A stretch of DNA of 64,000 nucleotides, from positions 612,942 to 676,941 of the forward strand of contig SMLU01000002.1 of NCBI GenBank assembly GCA_007859745.1, in the 5' to 3' direction. The notes beneath the pieces are model-generated. The model was given only the letters and a program-made list of their open reading frames with translations. It had not been told where the DNA came from and made no database searches. Shown here piece by piece: positions 18,409-25,995 of the stretch (position 1 is its first letter; each line of letters starts with the position of its first letter). Source of the DNA: Phycisphaerae bacterium RAS1. GTDB taxonomy: Bacteria; Planctomycetota; Phycisphaerae; UBA1845; Fen-1342. Made by a program: the position numbers and the translations under genes.

Positions 18409-19143
18409 TCAAGAACAGAATACGCGCGATGCAATGACAGCGCCGCGCGGGGGACCGCGAGGAAGCAGCGGCCGCAGACGCGACCACAAGCGAAGCACGA
18501 AATCATCGACCGCCAGCAGCGCCGCAGGCGCCGCCGGGGCGGATCGAACGGTTCTCCCTGCCGGGGCGGCGAGGCGCTCCGTCGCGGCATCCAAAACCCG
18601 CACAAAACCGGCGTTGATGTAGGCCACCAGGCAGGCGACGATGACGTAGCCCAGCAAATGCCCGGTGGACGTGAGTAGCCCGCCGCCGTGAGTGCCGACG
18701 CTCAGCACGCCGCCGGGAACCTGCGCGGTCGTCATGCTCAGCGCAAGTTCAAGGCAGGCCCATAGCACGGCCAGCAGCAGCGGCGCGAAGCCCAACTGCC
18801 GTCGCAGCGCCGCCGCCCCGCCGGCATACGCGGCCAGCAGCCCCGCCGTGACCCCGAAGCGCATCCCCGCCTCACGCGGCCCGTCGAAGTAAATCGCGCT
18901 GAGCATCGCTGCAAAGCAGCCGCCCCACACACACCCGGCCCCCGCCGCCGCCAGCGGCCGGAACCGGTAAATCGCGGCGAACAGCGGGGCCGCGGCAATC
19001 CAGGCCAGCGGCGCACAGGTGGGCGAGAAGCGGGCAAACAGCGCGATGAACGCGCTGCCGCACAGCGCGGCGACGACCAATGCCGCCTCGACCAACGGTC
19101 GTGGCGCAACGGTACGCACTTGGCAACGTGCGGTCGATCGCAC
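18409..19143 (-). CDS. Membrane protein resembling the N-terminal half of apolipoprotein N-acyltransferase
   Basis: 244 aa with about six hydrophobic helices. 'APLAWIAAAPLFAAIYRF' and 'LLLAVLWACLELALSM' resemble the membrane half of Lnt, but the whole nitrilase-type catalytic domain (Glu-Lys-Cys triad) is absent and the gene stops after a short basic tail. It may be a remnant of a truncated lnt, a paralogue that works as a membrane partner, or an unrelated membrane protein with similar helices. Downstream sequence gives no sign of the missing nitrilase half in any frame. Confidence 0.55.
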   Translation of the reverse strand: MRSTARCQVRTVAPRPLVEAALVVAALCGSAFIALFARFSPTCAPLAWIAAAPLFAAIYRFRPLAAAGAGCVWGGCFAAMLSAIYFDGPREAGMRFGVTAGLLAAYAGGAAALRRQLGFAPLLLAVLWACLELALSMTTAQVPGGVLSVGTHGGGLLTSTGHLLGYVIVACLVAYINAGFVRVLDAATERLAAPAGRTVRSAPAAPAALLAVDDFVLRLWSRLRPLLPRGPPRGAVIASRVFCS

Positions 19144-19499
19144 GGCGATGCCTCAGCAGGTGCGCAGCCGAGAACGCTCGGCTTGGCGAAATCCGAATCT
19201 TGAAACGTGATGCAAACCGCGGCGAACGGAAGATCCGCGGCAAACTGCGCCGGGCGCGCCTCACGAGCGGTGTGAACGAATGGTGAGCCCGCAGACGGTA
19301 TCCTAGTGACAGCCCCGCCGACGATGCAATTGGAATACTTCCTACGGGCCTCTTTCGGGCTATCCCGATCGCGCCGGCGCTTTTCCGAACCCGCCGCGCC
19401 AAGCGGCGGGTTGACGATCGTCAGCGTACGGCGCCCCATCTGCCGCGGAGATGACCCCGCCGCTTGGCGCGGCGGGTCCGGACCAATCGCGGCGAGGCA
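19144..19499. repeat. Intergenic region with foldback-element core pair
   Basis: No gene seen. Contains a forward core (19384-19410) and an inverted core (19455-19480) of the CCGCCGCGCCAAGCGGCGG family with the usual TGACGATCGT after the forward core. The outer GGGTGTGRCC ends are not recognisable, so this copy is decayed or internal only. Confidence 0.75.
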
Positions 19500-21161
19500 C
19501 TATCCCACCGCGACCGGCTCACGCCGCTCCGCATTCTGCACCCGCGACGCCAGCACCCGCGCATGCCATCGGCTGTAATGCTCGCGCGCATCGCGCGCCA
19601 GGAGGTCGGCGAACTGCGGGTCGAACTGCGCCCCGGCCTGCGCCTTGATCTCAGCCACCGCCTGTTCAATCGTGCGGTGCGAGCGGTAGGCGCGATCGGT
19701 CGTCATGGCGTCGAACGCCTCCACGACGGTCAGCAGGCGCGAGCCAATCGGGATGCTCGTGCCCTTCAGCCGGTCCGGATAGCCGTCACCGTCGTAACGC
19801 TCCCGGATATGCCGGATCATGAGGATTTCCGTCTCGAACATCCGCAGCGGCTCCAGAATCCGGCAGGTAATCAGCGGCACCTGCCGAACCAGCGCGGCTT
19901 CCTCCGGCGTCAGAGGATCGATCTTCTGCAACAGGCTGTCGGGCACGCCGATCTTGCCGAGATCGTGCAACATCGCGGCGTTTGCGGTCGCCGCCCGCAG
20001 GGCCTCGGGCCATCCGGCCGCTTCGACCAGCCACGTAGCGTAGGTCGTCGCGTTGCGCGAATGCGACGCGCTGTAGCGGTCGCGGGCCTCCAGCGCCTGG
20101 ACCAGCGCCCAGACGCTCTGCAGGCAAAGCTCTTTCGACTGCAGGCTGAGCTGCGCCACCTGCTTGCGCAAACGGTCGATTTCGCAGCTTTGCATCAGTA
20201 CCGGTGTGTCGCCGCCGGATTCAACCTCGTCGGAGCGCGTCACGCGGTTGCGCCCCAGCCGCTTTCCGGTGTACAGCGCCTGGTCGCCGAGGTTGATTAG
20301 ATCAGACACCGACCCCACGCCCGGATCGCCGCTCGACACCACGCCCACCGACGCCGTCACCACCAGTTGCGGCACGTCGGCGACGCGGACTTCCTGCGGC
20401 AGCGTCTGCACGATGCGGTCGGCCAGCGCCGCCGCCTCATCCAGGTTGGTTCTCGGACAGACGACGCTGAATTCCTCCCCGCCGTAGCGGGCGACGACGT
20501 CGATGTCGCGCACCAACCGCGTCAGGTGCTGCGCCGTGGAGATGAGCACGGCGTTTCCGCACTCGTGCCCGTACGTATCGTTGATCGCCTTGAAGTGATC
20601 CAGGTCGATCATCAACAGCGAGACAGTCCCCCCGTAGCGCTGCACGCGCGAGTACTCGCGATCCAGCAGGTGCCGGAAATGGGCGTAGTTCCACATGCCG
20701 GTCAGACCGTCGGTCAGCGCCGCCCGTTGCAGGCGCTCCTGCAGCCGGCTCACGCGTACGCCGTTCCGCAGCCGAGCGAGCAGTTCATCGAAGTCGAAGG
20801 GCTTGACCAGGTAGTCGTCGGCGCCGGTATTGAGCGCCAGGTGCTTCGTGGCGCGCTCGCCGCAGCCGGTCAGGATGATCACATAGGTCCCCGCCACGTG
20901 CGGATCGGCCCGGATCTGGCGGCAGACCTCGATGCCGTCCATGTCCGACATCAGCAGGTCGCACAGCACGATCCGCGGCCGGCGCTCGCGCACCAGCACC
21001 AGACCCGCGGCGCCGCCGTCCGCCTCGATCACGCCATACTGCTTTCGCAGCAGGCGCACGAGCTGGCGGCGCTGATCCGCGTCATCTTCGATGATGCAAA
21101 GGTCGATCGCGAAGGGATCCAAGCGCGTTCCTAATCGCAGATGTCGCCGGGACGCCGCCAT
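19500..21161 (-). CDS. Response regulator with GGDEF and degenerate HD-GYP domains
   Basis: 553 aa cyclic-di-GMP regulator. REC domain ~18-135: acidic pocket E25/D26/D27, phospho-acceptor D68 ('IVLCDLLMSD'), T98, K120. GGDEF domain ~145-310: active-site GGEEF (227-231) and an RxxD inhibitory site R218-D221 exactly five residues before it, so it should make c-di-GMP under feedback control. HD-GYP-like domain ~340-540: H399-D400 and K403 in 'HDLGKIGVP' and 'DGDGYP' are kept, but the HPEIG histidine is V428 and the HHE pair is I452-R453. Phosphodiesterase activity is therefore doubtful. Start at 21161 is chosen because REC similarity begins right after; the frame continues upstream through repeats. 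Confidence 0.88.
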   Translation of the reverse strand: MAASRRHLRLGTRLDPFAIDLCIIEDDADQRRQLVRLLRKQYGVIEADGGAAGLVLVRERRPRIVLCDLLMSDMDGIEVCRQIRADPHVAGTYVIILTGCGERATKHLALNTGADDYLVKPFDFDELLARLRNGVRVSRLQERLQRAALTDGLTGMWNYAHFRHLLDREYSRVQRYGGTVSLLMIDLDHFKAINDTYGHECGNAVLISTAQHLTRLVRDIDVVARYGGEEFSVVCPRTNLDEAAALADRIVQTLPQEVRVADVPQLVVTASVGVVSSGDPGVGSVSDLINLGDQALYTGKRLGRNRVTRSDEVESGGDTPVLMQSCEIDRLRKQVAQLSLQSKELCLQSVWALVQALEARDRYSASHSRNATTYATWLVEAAGWPEALRAATANAAMLHDLGKIGVPDSLLQKIDPLTPEEAALVRQVPLITCRILEPLRMFETEILMIRHIRERYDGDGYPDRLKGTSIPIGSRLLTVVEAFDAMTTDRAYRSHRTIEQAVAEIKAQAGAQFDPQFADLLARDAREHYSRWHARVLASRVQNAERREPVAVG

Positions 21162-21256
21162 GCGCGCCCGGTTCGAGCCTTCGTCTTTCCTGCCTATCGT
21201 CGCGATCGGTGCATCCTTTTGAGGGACTTCAATGACGAGTACGGAGTCGTCCCTTG

Positions 21257-21335
21257 GGGGACCGGCCTCCGGCCGGTCTGTTTTGTGTTCCACCACGACA
21301 ACGACACTCCGGCCAGAGGCCGGTCCCCCAGCCGT
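21257..21335. repeat. Inverted repeat pair GGGGGACCGGCCTCCGGCCGGT family
   Basis: Forward arm GGGGGACCGGCCTCCGGCCG.. at ~21257-21279 and complementary arm at ~21310-21335, each itself palindromic. A second complete pair is at 50065-50131 and a single arm at 39422-39446 upstream of a lipoprotein gene. Confidence 0.8.
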
Positions 21336-21391
21336 CCACCCCGGAACCGCCGCCGCGCGTGTCAATCTTGCGCGTCCAGCCCGACCGTCTT

Positions 21392-21562
21392 TCCGAACCC
21401 GCCGCGCCAAGCGGCGGGGTAACGATCATGAGCGAACGCCGCCACGCACGCCGGAGATGCTCTGCCGAACCCGCCGCGCCAAGCGGCGGGGTAACGATCA
21501 TGAGCGAACGCCGCCACGCCCCCAGGGACGTCAACCCGCCGCTTGGCGCGGCGGGTTCGGAC
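21392..21562. repeat. Cluster of three foldback-element cores
   Basis: Forward cores at 21392-21420 and 21464-21491, each followed by the same ~28-bp sequence (TAACGATCATGAGCGAACGC...), and an inverted core at 21534-21562. The forward unit of ~57 bp has been duplicated. Located directly upstream of purM. Confidence 0.8.
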
Positions 21563-21629
21563 AGACATGCCCGGGCCAACCCGGCCGATTGCTGGAGAAC
21601 CGCGGCGCTTTCGGCTAAAAACGCCCGCG

Positions 21630-22682
21630 ATGCGAACCTACAAGGACGCCGGCGTCGACATCCACGCCGGCGATGAAATGGTCGACCGGATCGCGCCGCG
21701 CGTCCGCCGCACCTACACGCCGCGCGTCCTTCCCAGCCACGGCGCGTTCGCAGGCCTCTTCCGCCTCGACTTTGACGACCGACTCTTCAAACGCAACTAC
21801 CGCGACCCGGTGCTGGTCGCCTGCACCGACGGCGTCGGCAGCAAGCTGCTGATCGCGGCAGCGGCGAAGCGCTATGAGACCGTCGGCCTCGACCTCGTCG
21901 CCATGAACGTGAACGACCTGCTCTGCTGCGGGGCCGAGCCGCTGTTCTTTCTGGATTACGTCGCCGTTCATAAGCTCGACCCCGCCACGGTCGCGACCAT
22001 CATCGAGGGCGTCGCCGCCGGCTGCGAAGAAGCCGGCTGCGCCCTGCTCGGCGGCGAAACCGCGGAACTGCCCGATCTCTACCAGCCGACGCACTTCGAC
22101 CTGGCCGGCTTCGCCGTCGGAGTTGTCGAGCGGCGACGGATGCTGACGCGCACGCTGGTTCGCCCGGGCGACGCCATCGTCGGACTATTTTCCAGCGGCA
22201 TTCACTCCAACGGCTACGCGCTGGTTCGCCGGCTGCTTCTGGACGAGGCCCGTTTGCCGCTCCACAAGCCCATCCGCGGGCTGGATGAGCCGCTCGTCGA
22301 CGCGCTGCTCCGGCCCACCCGAATCTACGTGAAACCGGTGCACACCGTCCTGGCCCGCTACCGCCGCCGCGGCCAGATTTCCGGCATGGCGCACATCACC
22401 GGCAGCGGCATGCCCGGCAACATCCCGCGCATGCTCCCGCCCGTCTGCGACGCCGTCATCAACCGCGGAAGCTGGCCCATCCCGCCGATTTTCGGCCTGA
22501 TCGAGCAGCGCGGCGTCGCGGAAAAAGAGATGTACGACGTGTTCAACATGGGAATCGGGTTTACAATGACCGTACGGTCGAAGTCAGCCGCGACGGTTGT
22601 GCGAGCGCTGGAAAAGGCCGGCGCGCCGGCTGCCGTCATCGGCCGGGTCCGCAAGGGACGCGGACAGGTCGATTTTCGATAG
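21630..22682 (+). CDS. purM: Phosphoribosylformylglycinamidine cyclo-ligase (AIR synthetase)
   Basis: Fifth step of purine synthesis: ATP-dependent closure of FGAM to AIR in the cytoplasm. 350 aa, normal length. Start MRTYKDAGVDIHAGDEMVDR carries the family N-terminal 'YKDAGVDI' signature. Further hallmarks are 'VACTDGVGSKLLIA' (ATP-binding loop), 'LDLVAMNVNDLLCCGAEPLF', 'GCALLGGETAELPDLY' and 'FSSGIHSNGYALVR', and C-terminal 'MAHITGSGMPGNIPR'. The usual 'GGG' in the last motif reads 'GSG'. The longer upstream frame is repeat-derived and not part of the protein. 24 nt before the DUF1570-like gene; other pur genes are not adjacent. Confidence 0.95.
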   Translation: MRTYKDAGVDIHAGDEMVDRIAPRVRRTYTPRVLPSHGAFAGLFRLDFDDRLFKRNYRDPVLVACTDGVGSKLLIAAAAKRYETVGLDLVAMNVNDLLCCGAEPLFFLDYVAVHKLDPATVATIIEGVAAGCEEAGCALLGGETAELPDLYQPTHFDLAGFAVGVVERRRMLTRTLVRPGDAIVGLFSSGIHSNGYALVRRLLLDEARLPLHKPIRGLDEPLVDALLRPTRIYVKPVHTVLARYRRRGQISGMAHITGSGMPGNIPRMLPPVCDAVINRGSWPIPPIFGLIEQRGVAEKEMYDVFNMGIGFTMTVRSKSAATVVRALEKAGAPAAVIGRVRKGRGQVDFR

Positions 22683-22706
22683 CGTCCGTTCGGACAAGGA
22701 GGTCCG

Positions 22707-23708
22707 ATGTTCGCGAGATTCCCAACGATGCGTCTTGCGTTCGCCTGGCAACGTCTGAACCGCTGCGCCGCCGTCCTGCTGGCGGCGCTGCTCCTGCTCG
22801 GCGGGGCGGGCTGCGCGGCGCGCAACGACCTTCCGCCGGTTCAGTACGACATCGAGAACTGGAAATTCAGCGGCGCCGAAGGGCGCGAGATCACGACCGA
22901 GCACTACCTGATCCGCACCACGCTGACCGACGACGCGCTGCTCAGCGCGCTGCCCGAGCTGATGGAGCGCTCGTTTGAGTATTACCGAACGCTCGTCCCG
23001 CCCAGCCAGGCGCCGCGCGAGCGCATGACGGTCTATCTCTTCGCCACGCGCCCGCAGTGGATGCGCTTCACGATGGATTTCACCGGGCCGCGCGCCAAAA
23101 TGTTCCTCCAGATTCGCAACGGCGGATACTCCGAGAACGGCGTGACCGCGATCCAGTACGTTGCCCACCAGACGACGTTCCCGATCATGGCTCACGAAGG
23201 CCTGCACCAGTACCTGCACCACTACGTCAATCCGAATATCCCCGCCTGGCTGAACGAGGGACTGGCCGTGATCTGCGAAGGCCAGCGCTGGACCAGCGGC
23301 GGACTGATCGGATTCGACCCGTGGTACAACCCCCAAAGGCGCAACACGCTGGCCGAGGCCGTGTTCAACAAGCGCACCTTCCCGCTCACCCAGTTGGTCG
23401 AGACGCACGCCGGCCGGATTCTGAACGAGACCACCTCGCGCGTCGGCACGTATTACGCCCAGTTGTGGGCCCTGGTGCTCTTTCTTCGCGAAGGCCAGGG
23501 CGGAAAGTACGCGCCCGGATTTCAGCGACTCCTCGAGAGCGTCGGCGAGTACGATCTCGAACAATACGCCCGCGCCGCGCACATCTGGTCCGAAGGACGC
23601 CGCTACAACTACGGCGAACACCTGTTCCGATGCTTCATTACCGAAGACGTCGAGACGTTTGAGCAGGAGTACCTGGCGTTTCTGCGCGAGCGCATGGTGG
23701 CGCATTGA
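22707..23708 (+). CDS. Lipoprotein with gluzincin-type metallopeptidase motif (DUF1570-like)
   Basis: 333 aa. Lipoprotein signal with 'LLLLGGAGC'. The core contains 'MAHEGLHQYLHHYV' (HExxH zinc-binding motif with a third His near) and 'PAWLNEGLAVICEG', where the Glu after the second motif is the expected third zinc ligand of gluzincins. Such proteins are common and numerous in planctomycetes, mostly uncharacterised. A strong ribosome site AGGAGG lies 5 nt before the ATG, and only 24 nt separate it from purM, so the two may be co-transcribed. Proteolytic activity is inferred from the motif only. Confidence 0.8.
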   Translation: MFARFPTMRLAFAWQRLNRCAAVLLAALLLLGGAGCAARNDLPPVQYDIENWKFSGAEGREITTEHYLIRTTLTDDALLSALPELMERSFEYYRTLVPPSQAPRERMTVYLFATRPQWMRFTMDFTGPRAKMFLQIRNGGYSENGVTAIQYVAHQTTFPIMAHEGLHQYLHHYVNPNIPAWLNEGLAVICEGQRWTSGGLIGFDPWYNPQRRNTLAEAVFNKRTFPLTQLVETHAGRILNETTSRVGTYYAQLWALVLFLREGQGGKYAPGFQRLLESVGEYDLEQYARAAHIWSEGRRYNYGEHLFRCFITEDVETFEQEYLAFLRERMVAH

Positions 23709-23996
23709 GTTAAGAGTAGCGAGTAGCGAGTAGCGAGTTGGTTCCGAGCCGCGACCGTAATTCTGTCCGAGCCGCGTCCGTAATTCTGTCCGAGCCGCGA
23801 CCGTGAGGGAGCGGACCGCGAGCGCGACAGGCGTCCCAACGCGAAGCCAGGCAGCGCCTGTCAGAACGCGAAGCGCCAGCGAGCGCGACAACAGAAACCG
23901 CTCGGCGCACGTGCTGTCCTGCTCCAGCCGCTCCCTTGCGATTCGCGTTCCGAGCCGCGCTGCGTTTCGCCGCGGCCGCTGAATGGGAGATGAACA
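23709..23996. repeat. Intergenic repeats: heptamer array and CCGAGCCGCG units
   Basis: Starts with three to four tandem TAGCGAG heptamers (23713-23737), then three direct copies of a ~24-bp unit TTCCGAGCCGCGACCGTAAT.. (23750-23810), and palindromic 'GCGCCTGTCAGAACGCGAAG' sequence at ~23850-23880. No gene seen. Confidence 0.7.
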
Positions 23997-24341
23997 ATGG
24001 CGGATGCACCGGGCATTATTTCGTTTGAAGATTTTGCCAAGGTCGACCTGCGCGTCGCCACCGTCCTGAAAGCCGAGCCGCACCCGAACGCCGACAAGCT
24101 GCTCGTGCTCCACGTCGATCTGGGTGGCGAGCAGCGCCAGATTCTCGCGGGAATCCGCGCCTACTACGCCCCGGAGCAACTCGTCGGCCGCCAGATCGTT
24201 GTGGTCGCGAACCTGGCCCCGCGCATGATGCGCGGGCTGGAAAGCCAGGGCATGCTCCTGGCCGCCTCCCCGCCGGACAAGTCGTCGGTGGTCATCCTGG
24301 GCGTCGAGCAGCCCGTGCCGGCCGGGGCGAAGGTCTCCTGA
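23997..24341 (+). CDS. tRNA-binding protein, MetG C-terminal/Trbp111-like domain
   Basis: 114-aa OB-fold protein that binds the tRNA elbow, either as a free beta subunit stimulating methionyl-tRNA synthetase or as an independent chaperone. '[20 protein letters not shown]', '[20 protein letters not shown]', '[17 protein letters not shown]' and '[20 protein letters not shown]' are the family signature nearly residue for residue. The start MADAPGII follows a short AT-rich stretch. No metG catalytic gene adjoins, so it is a stand-alone domain gene. Confidence 0.92.
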   Translation: MADAPGIISFEDFAKVDLRVATVLKAEPHPNADKLLVLHVDLGGEQRQILAGIRAYYAPEQLVGRQIVVVANLAPRMMRGLESQGMLLAASPPDKSSVVILGVEQPVPAGAKVS

Positions 24342-24358
24342 TTTCGACGGAAAAGGCG

Positions 24359-24433
24359 AACCACAGAGGCACAGAGGCACAGAGAAAGGCGTGCACGACA
24401 TTCTCTTCTCTGTGCCTCTGTGCCTCTGTGGTT
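24359..24433. repeat. Perfect 28-bp inverted repeat with 8-bp tandem units, hutI leader
   Basis: Left arm 24359-24386 (AACCACAGAGGCACAGAGGC...) and right arm 24406-24433 are exact complements with a 19-nt loop. Each arm is made of tandem CACAGAGG octamers. The hairpin ends 17 nt before the hutI start codon. No T-run follows, so a classical terminator is unlikely. Confidence 0.9.
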
Positions 24434-24450
24434 AGATTCTTCGATTCAAA

Positions 24451-25683
24451 ATGACGCTGCTCGTCAATGACATCGGCACGCTCATCGCCGTCCCCCCCGG
24501 GCCGATTCCCGGTTCGCGCATGCGCAGCCTGCCCGAGCTGCGCGACGCCGCGCTGCTCATCGAAGACGGCCGCATCGCCTGGTTCGGCCCCGCCTCGCAG
24601 GCGCCGGCCGCCGACTCGTCGCTCTCCGCCGCCGGCGGACTGGTCATCCCCGGCCTGATCGACTGTCACACCCACGTCCCCTTCGCCGGCGACCGCAGCG
24701 GCGAATTCGTGCGGCGCGTCGCGGGCGAATCGTATCTCTCGATCCTGCAATCCGGCGGCGGAATCCGCGTGACGTCGGCCGCCGTGCGGGCCGCATCGCG
24801 CGATGAGCTGGTCGTGGAAAACCTGCCGCGCCTGCGGCGAATGCTGGCCGAGGGCGTGACGACTTGCGAGTGCAAGAGCGGTTACGGTTTGTTGCCCGAA
24901 CACGAGATCAAGCAGCTCGAAGCCGTGCGCGAGCTGAATCAGCAGCAGCCGATCGAACTGGTTCCGACGCTGCTGGGCCTGCACTCGCTGCCGCCGGAGT
25001 TCGACGGGCGCGGCGATGATTACGTCGCACACATGAGCTCGCCCGCGCTGCTGGAACGAGTGTCACGCGAAAAGCTGGCTCGCTTCGCCGACGTCTTCTG
25101 CGACCGCGGCGCGTTCAACGTGGAGCAGTCGCGCCGGTTTCTGTCGGCCGCCGCGGCCGCCGGCCTGCGCGTCAAACTGCACGCCGACCAGCTCGCCCAG
25201 ATCGGCGCGTCGCGCCTCGCCGCGGAGCTGCGAGCAGTTTCGGCGGATCACCTTGAAGAGATCGACGACCAGGGGATCGCAGGGCTTCAGTCCGCGGGCG
25301 TGATCCCGGTTGTGCTGCCGGGCTGCACGTTCTTTCTGGGTGTGCCGCACGCGCCGGCGCGAAAGCTGATCGACGCCGGCCTGCCGCTGGCGATCGCGAC
25401 CGACTGCAACCCCGGCTCGGCCATGATCGAGTCGCTCACGCTCGTCATGCACATCGCCTGCTGCCAGTTACGCCTTCAACCGGCCGAAGCCCTCGCAGCC
25501 TGCACAGCGAACGCGGCGGCAGCGCTGGGATTGCACGACCGGCTCGGCGCGATTCATATCGGTCATCAGGCCGACCTGACCATCCTCGACGCGCCTTCGC
25601 TTGCGATGTGGTTCTACACCCCCGGCCGCGCCCGCGTCCGCACCGTGATCAAGCGCGGAAAGGTCGTCCTCGAAACCCGGTAG
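24451..25683 (+). CDS. hutI: Imidazolonepropionase
   Basis: Third step of histidine degradation: hydrolysis of imidazolone-5-propionate to N-formimino-L-glutamate. 410 aa, normal length. Amidohydrolase-superfamily metal site 'GLIDCHTHVPFAGDRSGEF', 'RVAGESYLSILQSGGGI' (substrate-binding), 'VKLHADQL' and 'AIATDCNPGSAMIESL' are all present, as is the C-terminal composite domain 'GHQADLTILDAPS'. No hutH, hutU or hutG nearby, so it is isolated from the rest of the pathway here. The message would carry the 28-bp hairpin in its leader. Confidence 0.93.
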   Translation: MTLLVNDIGTLIAVPPGPIPGSRMRSLPELRDAALLIEDGRIAWFGPASQAPAADSSLSAAGGLVIPGLIDCHTHVPFAGDRSGEFVRRVAGESYLSILQSGGGIRVTSAAVRAASRDELVVENLPRLRRMLAEGVTTCECKSGYGLLPEHEIKQLEAVRELNQQQPIELVPTLLGLHSLPPEFDGRGDDYVAHMSSPALLERVSREKLARFADVFCDRGAFNVEQSRRFLSAAAAAGLRVKLHADQLAQIGASRLAAELRAVSADHLEEIDDQGIAGLQSAGVIPVVLPGCTFFLGVPHAPARKLIDAGLPLAIATDCNPGSAMIESLTLVMHIACCQLRLQPAEALAACTANAAAALGLHDRLGAIHIGHQADLTILDAPSLAMWFYTPGRARVRTVIKRGKVVLETR

Positions 25684-25712
25684 CGGCCGCCACCCGTGCC
25701 ATCCGTAGATCG

Positions 25713-25804
25713 CGGTAGCGGCCGGCCCCCGTGCCGGCCGTACGGGGGAGGCGGGGCGGCGCGGTCAAGGAATCTACGGCCGGCACGGGGGCCGGCCGCT
25801 ACCG
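25713..25804. repeat. Perfect 30-bp inverted repeat pair
   Basis: Arm 25713-25742 (CGGTAGCGGCCGGCCCCCGT...) and its exact complement 25775-25804 with a 32-bp spacer. Each arm contains a smaller palindrome (CGGCCGGCCCCCGTGCCGGCCG-like). Lies between hutI and the tRNA gene; could isolate their transcription. Confidence 0.85.
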
Positions 25805-25831
25805 CCGCTCGCGATCTTCAAACCGAAGAAA

Positions 25832-25922
25832 CGGAGAGGGCGAGATTCGAACTCGCGATACCGCTTGAGAGCAGTATGCCGGTTTAGCAAACCGGTGCCT
25901 TCGGCCACTCGGCCACCTCTCC
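25832..25922 (-). tRNA. tRNA-Ser (anticodon GCT)
   Basis: Reads GGAGAGGTGGCCGAGTGG... on the minus strand, with 7-bp acceptor stem GGAGAGG (25916-25922) / CCTCTCC (25833-25839), discriminator G (25832), anticodon GCT at 25886-25888 in the loop TTTGCTAAA, a long class II variable arm, and T arm GCGAGTTCGAATCTCGC. The 3' CCA is not encoded. Reads AGC/AGU serine codons. Confidence 0.95.
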
Positions 25923-25995
25923 ACGCTGACGCCGACGCATTACGCCGCCGCCGCTCGCGATAGAATATCCGCGCTTCGCGCGTGAGACAACCAGA

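Noticed and set aside
21162-21410. N-terminal extension of the REC-GGDEF-HD-GYP protein through repeats
   Set aside because: It encodes translated repeat sequence (MARRVRK..., PAGGRS...) and not protein-like sequence; REC starts at 21161.
21392-21562. CRISPR array
   Set aside because: Only two direct units and one inverted unit, repeats are GC-rich palindromes shared with many dispersed loci, the spacers are also repeated, and no cas genes are present.
24359-24433. Rho-independent terminator
   Set aside because: Strong stem but no T-run on either strand and it sits directly before a start codon.
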